Assembly (NCBI GenBank): GCA_029777735.1
Contig: JAKORR010000233.1
Span: 1-12,752 of the forward strand
Direction: 5' to 3'
Source: Armatimonadota bacterium
GTDB taxonomy: Bacteria; Armatimonadota; Zipacnadia; Zipacnadales; FEN-943
DNA: 12,752 nt
Part shown: piece by piece, positions 7,521-12,752 of the stretch
How positions within the stretch are numbered: position 1 is the first letter of the stretch
Layout: every line of letters starts with the position of its first letter
Notes under the pieces: generated by a model
Told to the model about the DNA's origin: nothing
The model's input: the letters and a program-made list of their open reading frames with translations, nothing else
Databases searched by the model: none
Position numbers and translations under genes: made by a program

Positions 7521-9926
7521 TCAAAGATTCTCCAATGCGTCAAGTAGGTCCTCACGCACTCGATCGGCAACGCTCCGGCCCTTTACCGCATCCCAACGCC
7601 AGTTGGGACCTTCTTCGCCTGCCATAGCCCGATCCACAGCCCCGTCGAGCAACGCCTGTGCTTTCTTGACCTTCTCTTCGCCTGCATTACCCTGGGCCGC
7701 CAACTCGGCCAGCCGTCGCTGGAGCATCACAAGGTACTCGTAGTCCTGAGCGCCCTCGCGCACAGCCTCCATCCATTTGCCCGTGGTCACCGAAGTCGCG
7801 TCAAGATACAGTGGCGAATAGGGACCCGGGCCGTCGGTGGTGTATTCGTTCCACACCGACACACCACTCGTATCGCCAAAGGCCCAGAAGGCGGAGCCCT
7901 TCGCATCCACCTTGAAGCAATGCCACTCCTGCAGCAGATAGTACGAGAAGGGATCGAAGGACCGCGCGGGGCCGGAGCACGAGTAGAACCACAGAGTGCG
8001 GCCCTTTGCCTGCTGCTCCGAGTACACCTTCGGCACCCAGTCGTAGATCATCCAGTGCTGGCGCTGTGGGCACAAGATGTCCACGCTCTCCATCATACTC
8101 TCCATTCCTTCCGGCTGCGCCGGAATCGGATCGACAAAGATCTTGATGTCTGGCTCCGCCGCGTGGATCGCCTTCGCCCACTGCTCGGTTATCGCATAGC
8201 CCTTGGCATCGTGTGGCTCATCGTAGACCAGCAGCCCAAGCTGCCCGGGCTTCAACCCCAGCTCTCGCATGTGGTCAGCCCAGAAGTGGACCCAGTTGCC
8301 CAGGCGAACCCCAAACTGCTCGCTGTCCATCGACGCGCCGGCGAAGCTGTCTGCCCGCGCCAGAAACACCATGTACATCTTTGCTCCTCGCCAGCGCTCG
8401 ACCCATTCGTCAAAGCGTGTCGTGTCGGGTTTCGTCGTCAGGTTGCCTGCATTGTCGTAGGCCCCCTCCGGCATCGCCTCACCTGTGGCCCACGGCGCGT
8501 TGACGCAGTGGTCCTTCAAGTAGTCGATGAAGACGAGGCGGTTCTCGGGCGTGATCCCGTACCTCCCCGTGCCGTCGGTATAACACCAGCCGCCCACCAG
8601 TAGTGTGGTCTCCTCGGGGAAGCGAAGGGGTGAGATTATCAGTTGCAGAGGCACACGGACCGTCCCCTCGGGCTGAGCAACGACCACTGCACCCGTATGC
8701 CGACCGGCCGCAAGCTGCTCGGGGCAGAACTCAATCCAGGCTTGCACTGTCACCCCGCTCGGCACCGTAACGAGGTAATCGTCGCCTTCTCGTCTGGCGT
8801 CCGGCAGGGCTGCCGCCACGGAGAAAAAGCGGCGTGTGCCCACGTGCAGCACCTCACGCACTTTCACGTAGTCCGGATTCGTCCCACCGGGCAGCCCCTC
8901 GATTCGCAGCCGCAGGGTCAGATCCTCCTCGCTCGCGTTGCTAAAGTTCAGCACGTCCGCCCGCACTTCGCCGTTCATCATGCGGGAGGCTACGCCTGGG
9001 GTAGTCGAGCCCTCTCCTGGCTCGTCCGACGGTGCCAGATAGTCCCACCGATGGTTCTGCCAGATTCGAAGCTTCGGTTTGCTTTGCGCCCGCCAAACCG
9101 AAGCCTGCAAGGCAAAGATGTCCCGCTCCAAAGGCAACATAGGCAGCACGGCCCGGAAGCCTTCCATGGTGATGTGCGGCAGGTCGTCAATGCGCACTGC
9201 GAGCTCCCGGGCCTCGACCCGCAGCGTGTCGCGCTTCTCCTCCTCCAGCGCCTCGATGTCGTCCATCACCGCCTGCAGATCCCGGCTCAGTTGCTCCTTC
9301 ACCAGACGCGTGGCACGGCTCGCCGCCATGTAGGCCGCCACATCCGTCATCGGCTCTCCCGGCAGCGCTACGCTCAGAAACTCCTCCGGTCCACGGTACA
9401 CCTCGATCTCGTCCACGAAGCAGTAATGCCCACCCGGGAAAACTACAAGCTGCACGTATCGCCCGTGCGCCTTTAGCCCCGTCGTCGTTAGTTTGCGTAC
9501 GGCGTAGGTGCCGTATTCCGGCAGGAGATCCCTGGGGATCATCTGCATCAGGTCGCCCAACTCATGCCAGTTTTGCCCGTCGCTACTGATGAAAATGATA
9601 ATGCTTGCCGGCCATTTCACTTCGGCCACGCCCGCGGCAGTGTTGAAGGATAACCTACAGATGGGCAAGTCTTCCCCCAAGTCCAAGGTGATGTACTTCG
9701 GATCGCCGCCGGTCCAACCCACTGTGGACTGCTGAGCCCAGAAGTAGCCCTCGCTGTAGATGCCGTCGGTGAGCTGGGTAGCGTCACCGGGGTCGGTGCA
9801 CAGGTGGTAGTTTGGGCTGGTGAGCGTGTACTTCGCCCCGAGCGCAATGTTCTCCAGCTCCTGGTCCTGCGCCGAACACACGCAGAAAAGCACTGCGGCG
9901 GAAAGGCAAAGCCCTAAACGTGTCAT
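7521..9926 (-). CDS. Secreted DUF4091 protein with N-terminal discoidin-like domain (putative glycoside hydrolase)
   Basis: 801 residues with a Sec signal peptide (hydrophobic core 5-17, cleavage likely after CSA at 19). Residues about 24-178 resemble an F5/8 type C (galactose-binding) fold: NIALGAKYTLTSPNY, a LTDGIY strand, ITLDLGE, a long SSDGQNW loop and a final VDEIEVY strand, as in carbohydrate-binding discoidin domains. A helical, strongly charged stretch spans about 194-248, then a beta-sandwich linker (about 315-432). The C-terminal half (435-801) is DUF4091-like: LLVYDEP at 565-571 carries acidic residues on a barrel strand, and YSPL (703-706) with KWMEAVREGAQDYEYL (717-732) is the family's signature end. 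DUF4091 proteins are thought to be glycoside hydrolases; the substrate is unknown. ATG 9926 is set by AGGAGG at 9934-9939. It converges with the signal peptidase gene and follows the amidohydrolase pair by 101 bp on the same strand. Confidence 0.88.
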   Translation of the reverse strand: MTRLGLCLSAAVLFCVCSAQDQELENIALGAKYTLTSPNYHLCTDPGDATQLTDGIYSEGYFWAQQSTVGWTGGDPKYITLDLGEDLPICRLSFNTAAGVAEVKWPASIIIFISSDGQNWHELGDLMQMIPRDLLPEYGTYAVRKLTTTGLKAHGRYVQLVVFPGGHYCFVDEIEVYRGPEEFLSVALPGEPMTDVAAYMAASRATRLVKEQLSRDLQAVMDDIEALEEEKRDTLRVEARELAVRIDDLPHITMEGFRAVLPMLPLERDIFALQASVWRAQSKPKLRIWQNHRWDYLAPSDEPGEGSTTPGVASRMMNGEVRADVLNFSNASEEDLTLRLRIEGLPGGTNPDYVKVREVLHVGTRRFFSVAAALPDARREGDDYLVTVPSGVTVQAWIEFCPEQLAAGRHTGAVVVAQPEGTVRVPLQLIISPLRFPEETTLLVGGWCYTDGTGRYGITPENRLVFIDYLKDHCVNAPWATGEAMPEGAYDNAGNLTTKPDTTRFDEWVERWRGAKMYMVFLARADSFAGASMDSEQFGVRLGNWVHFWADHMRELGLKPGQLGLLVYDEPHDAKGYAITEQWAKAIHAAEPDIKIFVDPIPAQPEGMESMMESVDILCPQRQHWMIYDWVPKVYSEQQAKGRTLWFYSCSGPARSFDPFSYYLLQEWHCFKVDAKGSAFWAFGDTSGVSVWNEYTTDGPGPYSPLYLDATSVTTGKWMEAVREGAQDYEYLVMLQRRLAELAAQGNAGEEKVKKAQALLDGAVDRAMAGEEGPNWRWDAVKGRSVADRVREDLLDALENL

Positions 9927-10027
9927 AACGGGACCTCCTCACGATATGCTACATAAAGGGCGCTTGGGCCCCCCCAACCGTCGGGCAGTGCTTTCCACCA
10001 GTCTTCTTGGTGCCCGGATGAGGCGCT

Positions 10028-10768
10028 CTAAGCCCCCTCGAGTCCCAGAAGCCGGGCCGCGTTGCCCCAGAAGATAGCGCGACGCTGGACCTCCGACAGG
10101 TCTGCGTCCTCGAACATACCCATCGTGAAGGCAGGGTCCAGCAGATCCATGTCGCTGCCGAACACAATCTGGCCCGCTCCACAGGTCTCAAGCGCTGTCT
10201 CCACACGTCCCCGCAGAGCGTGGCTGCAGCAGAAATCCAGGTACAGATTTGGGTGCACGCGGGCAGCCACAGCCGCGTGGGCCGAGTCTCCGGCACAGGC
10301 ATGGCCCATGATGAAGTTGACGTGCGGGTAACGATCCGCGATTGCACTCATGGCCTGCGCATCCGCGGCGCTAAAGGTGTGGATCTTCACCAGGCCGGTT
10401 CGCCGGGCGATCTCGTCCAGCAGGGGTACCCATCTGTCCGACGAGAGCGGAACCCCAGCGTAGCCGGGATGAAGCTTGACTCCTACCACGTGATCCAGCG
10501 GTAGGTAGGCATCCATCTCCTGGCAAGACAATTCCGGGAAGTTGGGGTTGCAGTAGACATAGGCCAGCAGACGATCGGTATCGGTGAAAGCATCGGCTAT
10601 CACAGCATTGCCGCGCTGCATGTCGTAGGTCAGTGCTTCGGTAGAGGACGCCAGGGCCCAGCGAATGTTAAACCGGTCGCACAAGCGCAGTAGGTTATCC
10701 ACTGTGCCGCAGCCCGGTATGGGAAAGTTCCAGACGCCGAAGTGGGCATGCACGTCGATGATCTCCAC
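10028..10768 (-). CDS. Amidohydrolase-2 family metal-dependent hydrolase or decarboxylase, intact active site
   Basis: 246-residue TIM-barrel protein of the amidohydrolase-2 (ACMSD-like) family, slightly short for the family. Expected metal and catalytic residues are present: D5-V-H7-A-H9 on the first strand, VGVKLHPG (95-102), VKIH130 matching the third metal His, MGH156A matching the catalytic His, and FGSD206 matching the metal Asp. The end GNAARLLGL is the usual family C-terminus. The reaction (hydrolysis or non-oxidative decarboxylation of a small carboxylate) cannot be told from sequence. The start is GTG 10768, with AGGAGGT seven bases upstream (10776-10782). That ribosome site lies across the last codons of the upstream paralogue, whose stop is at 10772-10774, so translation is very likely coupled. 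This supports the two products being made in fixed ratio. Confidence 0.9.
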   Translation of the reverse strand: MEIIDVHAHFGVWNFPIPGCGTVDNLLRLCDRFNIRWALASSTEALTYDMQRGNAVIADAFTDTDRLLAYVYCNPNFPELSCQEMDAYLPLDHVVGVKLHPGYAGVPLSSDRWVPLLDEIARRTGLVKIHTFSAADAQAMSAIADRYPHVNFIMGHACAGDSAHAAVAARVHPNLYLDFCCSHALRGRVETALETCGAGQIVFGSDMDLLDPAFTMGMFEDADLSEVQRRAIFWGNAARLLGLEGA

Positions 10769-10771
10769 GGC

Positions 10772-11503
10772 TCAGACCTCCTGCCCAAGCAGCACACGTG
10801 CGGCGTTGCCGCCGAGGATTGCGCCTCTCTCGTCCTCAGTCAGCTCTGCGCGCTCCACCATGAGGTAGGCGCTGGAAAAGTACCGCTCCGGCAGACCCGT
10901 GCCCAGCATCAGCCGGTCGGCCCCGGCCTCGCGACACACAGTCTCACACGCACCTGGTGTGTTGAACATGTGGCTGTCGCAGTAAAGGTGCTCGCTCGTC
11001 AAGAGGGCCGCCAGCAGCTCCCCAAAGGTGCTGTAGCCCACCCCAAGCAACACCACCGGGATACCAAGGCTACCGAGCACCCGCGCGGCCAGCGAGGGCT
11101 GTCCGGGAGCGGCGGCCCGTACCATCAGGGCACCCTGTCCCTCCGCTAGGATCTCCATGACCCGCAGGAAATGCAGGTCGCTCAACGTCCATCCCTGCAC
11201 GTCCGGGAAGACGCGGAACACGCGCAGACCCTCGCCCAGACAACGGCGGGCTTCCTCCACGCAGTCCAGATACCGCCGGGGATCAAAGGTGACCACGGGC
11301 ACCAAGCGTTCGTCCCGTGCCGCAGCCGCAGCCGTCTCCCTGTTCCCCAGGACGAAGTCGAAGTGCACCCCGCGCAGGGAGTAAGTGAGCGCCCGAAAGA
11401 CTCTGTGCTCGTCCAGCAACCTGCGCAGCGTGTCTAGCGACCAGTCCACGTCGCGATGCCGGTCAAGACCAAAGAACGTGTTGATGTCTACCACAGACAA
11501 CAC
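10772..11503 (-). CDS. Amidohydrolase-2 fold protein lacking the metal ligands (putative pseudoenzyme)
   Basis: 243 residues from GTG 11503, a distant paralogue of the next gene along most of its length. Shared features are the N-terminal VVDINTFFG versus IIDVHAHFG, the same strand/helix spacing, and the end GGNAARVLLG versus GNAARLLGL. The metal-binding residues have changed: HxH is N8-x-F10, KIH is replaced near R129/A130, MGHA has become LGVG (V155), and GSD has become GTG (G203). It is therefore unlikely to bind the usual zinc and may be a structural or regulatory partner of the intact enzyme; this is inference. GTG 11503 is preferred because AGAGGTG lies six bases upstream (11510-11516) and because it matches the paralogue's start. 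ATG 11521, six codons longer, has no visible Shine-Dalgarno. It is the first gene of the pair, and its stop is 3 bp before the next start codon. Confidence 0.82.
   Translation of the reverse strand: MLSVVDINTFFGLDRHRDVDWSLDTLRRLLDEHRVFRALTYSLRGVHFDFVLGNRETAAAAARDERLVPVVTFDPRRYLDCVEEARRCLGEGLRVFRVFPDVQGWTLSDLHFLRVMEILAEGQGALMVRAAAPGQPSLAARVLGSLGIPVVLLGVGYSTFGELLAALLTSEHLYCDSHMFNTPGACETVCREAGADRLMLGTGLPERYFSSAYLMVERAELTEDERGAILGGNAARVLLGQEV
10776..10782 (-). promoter_or_regulatory. Ribosome binding site inside the upstream gene, coupling the amidohydrolase pair
   Basis: The minus strand reads AGGAGGT over the last codons of the ligand-less amidohydrolase, seven bases before GTG 10768 of the intact one. 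It settles the non-ATG start and implies that ribosomes ending the first gene sit on the second gene's start. Confidence 0.7.
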
Positions 11504-11626
11504 GCGAAACACCTCTGACATTGGCAGGGTGATGGTTCGCGCTGTCTCAATAGGAACCTTTCGCCCGATTCGTGGAGAGGAGCTGTCGCCTAGGCTTAGG
11601 ATGGCTCGGACGATTCCTGCTAGCCC

Positions 11627-11653
11627 GCAGGGTCGGCGCCGGACCGTCCCTGC
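11627..11653 (-). repeat. GC-rich inverted repeat (possible RNA hairpin)
   Basis: Outer arms GCAGGG and CCCTGC are perfectly complementary and enclose an interior with further partial pairing around CGGCGCCG. No T-run follows, so it is not a classical terminator. It could be an attenuator, an mRNA-end stabiliser or chance. Confidence 0.3.
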
Positions 11654-11766
11654 TCCACCGTCAATGGCACGTCCCCCCGGGGCGATGGATGCTCCAAGTT
11701 CCGAGAACGCATCCGCCGGCTGGGCAAGTGGAGCCTCTCAGCCCTCAGGCACTCAGCGCGCACAAA

Positions 11767-11792
11767 CTAGGCCTCTTTCAGCCCAGGGCCAG
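11767..11792 (-). terminator. Weak candidate terminator after guaB
   Basis: About 20 bases past the guaB stop the minus strand has CTGGCC, a 13-base loop, and GGCCTAG followed by TTTGTG. The stem is six pairs with one bulged base and the T-run is short, so the call is tentative. Confidence 0.25.
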
Positions 11793-11813
11793 TCCAGCAA
11801 CCTGTTCTCCTGT

Positions 11814-12752
11814 CTAGGGAGACCAGTTCTCTGGGAGCTGGTAGTTGGGGGCTTCTTCGGTGATGATGATGTCGTGGGGATGGCTCTCGCGTAGACCAGC
11901 TTGGGTGACGCGAACGAAACATGCCCTTGCCTGGAGGTCCGGTATGGTCTGAGCACCGCAGTAGCCCATTCCTGCGCGAAGGCCACCGACAAGCTGGATG
12001 ACGACGAAAGCTAGGGGGCCCTTGTGAGGCACGCGGCCCTCCAAGCCCTCGGGCACGAGTTTCTCGGCCAGGACCTCCTCCTGGAGGTACCGCTCCCTCG
12101 AGCCAGAGCGTTCTCGCATCGCCGCCAGGGAGCCCATGCCGCGGTAGGCCTTGTAGGTGCGCCCACGGTACAGCACGGTGTCCCCCGGGCTCTCCTCGGT
12201 GCCGGCAAAGAGAGCGCCGATCATGACGCTGTCAGCCCCGGCGGCCAAGGCCTTGACGATATCGCCTGAATATTTGATGCCTCCGTCGGCGATGATGGGC
12301 ACGTCCTGCTCCCGAGCCACCGCGACCGCGTCCATTATCGCCGTCAATTGCGGCACTCCCGCTCCGGCCACCACGCGCGTGGTACAGATAGACCCTGGGC
12401 CTACGCCCACTTTCACAGCATCAGCCCCAGCTGCAATCAGCTCCCGGGTTCCCTCGCCCGTGGCTACATTGCCTGCAATCACCGCCACGTCCGCAAAGGT
12501 CTCCTTCAGTCGCCCTACTGCCGCGATGACGTTTGCCGAGTGACCGTGCGCCGAGTCCAGAACCAGCGCGTCAACCCCACGCTCCACCAGAGCCGCCGCA
12601 CGGTCCAAAGCATCCTCACCAACGCCTACTGCAGCACCCACCCTTAGTCTCCCAAACTCGTCCTTCGAGGCATTGGGGTACTTGGCTACCTTCTCGATGT
12701 CCTTGATCGTGATAAGCCCCAGCAAATACCCATGTTCATCCACCACGGGCAG
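11814..12752 (-). CDS. guaB: IMP dehydrogenase (N-terminus beyond the window)
   Basis: The last 312 residues of the enzyme that oxidises IMP to XMP with NAD+, the committed step of GMP synthesis. The frame is still open at the right edge, so roughly 175 N-terminal residues are missing compared with a usual length near 490. Visible parts, numbered from the first codon in the window: the end of a CBS domain (LPVVDEHGYLLGLITIKDIE, 1-20); the barrel strand LVLDSAHGHS (64-73); NAD/IMP-site GNVATGEG (94-101); the catalytic loop GPGSICTTRVVAGAGVPQ (118-135) with nucleophile C123; IADGGIKYSGD (154-164); YRGMGSLAAM (203-212); the flap with R221-Y222 and KLVPEGLEGRVPHKG (231-245); and GGLRAGMGYCGA (256-267). 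No disruption is seen. It ends 310 bp before the amidohydrolase pair on the same strand and looks unrelated to it. Confidence 0.96.
   Translation of the reverse strand: MPVVDEHGYLLGLITIKDIEKVAKYPNASKDEFGRLRVGAAVGVGEDALDRAAALVERGVDALVLDSAHGHSANVIAAVGRLKETFADVAVIAGNVATGEGTRELIAAGADAVKVGVGPGSICTTRVVAGAGVPQLTAIMDAVAVAREQDVPIIADGGIKYSGDIVKALAAGADSVMIGALFAGTEESPGDTVLYRGRTYKAYRGMGSLAAMRERSGSRERYLQEEVLAEKLVPEGLEGRVPHKGPLAFVVIQLVGGLRAGMGYCGAQTIPDLQARACFVRVTQAGLRESHPHDIIITEEAPNYQLPENWSP

Larger units (their letters stand above)
11504..11813. other. Non-coding gap of about 310 bp between guaB and the amidohydrolase pair
   Basis: No convincing gene; the plus-strand open frames here show no ribosome site or recognisable motif. 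It holds two inverted repeats described separately. I see no clear promoter consensus for the amidohydrolase genes, no T-run of a strong terminator and no recognisable riboswitch core. Confidence 0.5.

Noticed and set aside
7920..9476. Plus-strand open frames across the DUF4091 gene
   Set aside because: Complementary-strand shadows; the minus frame has a signal peptide, ribosome site and family signatures.
9955..9978. G-run and GCGCCCTTT on the minus strand resembling a terminator after the amidohydrolase pair
   Set aside because: Only about four pairs can form and the T-run is three bases; it could equally be part of a promoter for the DUF4091 gene.
11385..11894. Plus-strand open frame spanning the guaB-amidohydrolase gap
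   Set aside because: It runs antisense into both real genes, with low-complexity S/R/P composition and no ribosome site or motif.

Overview
The window (about 60% G+C by eye) looks like chromosomal DNA from a free-living, probably uncultured bacterium. DUF4091-type secreted proteins, amidohydrolase-2 enzymes and large M28/FtsX fusions recall Planctomycetota, Armatimonadota and similar deep lineages, but no phylogenetic marker here settles this. I see no insertion sequence, phage gene, CRISPR array, tRNA or rRNA.

Layout: (1) 1-6140, minus strand: a three-gene ABC transport locus of the MacB/LolCDE/FtsX type. Read in transcription order it holds a small FtsX permease (6140-5403), an ATPase with an extra N-terminal zinc ribbon (5347-4445), and a giant exported protein (4198 to beyond base 1). 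The giant protein joins a degenerate M28/PA peptidase-like domain, a helical insertion, a beta-rich region, three transmembrane helices and an FtsX/MacB-like permease half. A good sigma-70-like promoter precedes the locus. (2) 6298-7445, plus strand: cobA/btuR (corrinoid adenosyltransferase) overlapping a signal peptidase I gene. The cobA promoter lies so close to the ATG that a leaderless mRNA is predicted. (3) 7521-9926, minus: a secreted 801-residue DUF4091 protein with an N-terminal discoidin-like domain. (4) 10028-11503, minus: two tightly coupled amidohydrolase-2 genes. The downstream one has all expected metal ligands; the upstream one appears to have lost them all. (5) 11814 to the right edge, minus: guaB (IMP dehydrogenase), lacking its N-terminus because the window ends.

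The most interesting biology is the repeated use of apparent pseudoenzymes. One is a metal-free M28-like domain built into an ABC permease subunit. The other is an amidohydrolase-fold protein stripped of its ligands and made next to an intact paralogue. In the transporter, the small permease has almost no extracytoplasmic domain, whereas its partner carries a very large one. This suggests an asymmetric heteromeric complex in which the ATPase drives movements of a periplasmic or extracellular binding/scaffold module.

All assignments rest on reading translated motifs by eye. No database search or structure prediction was run.
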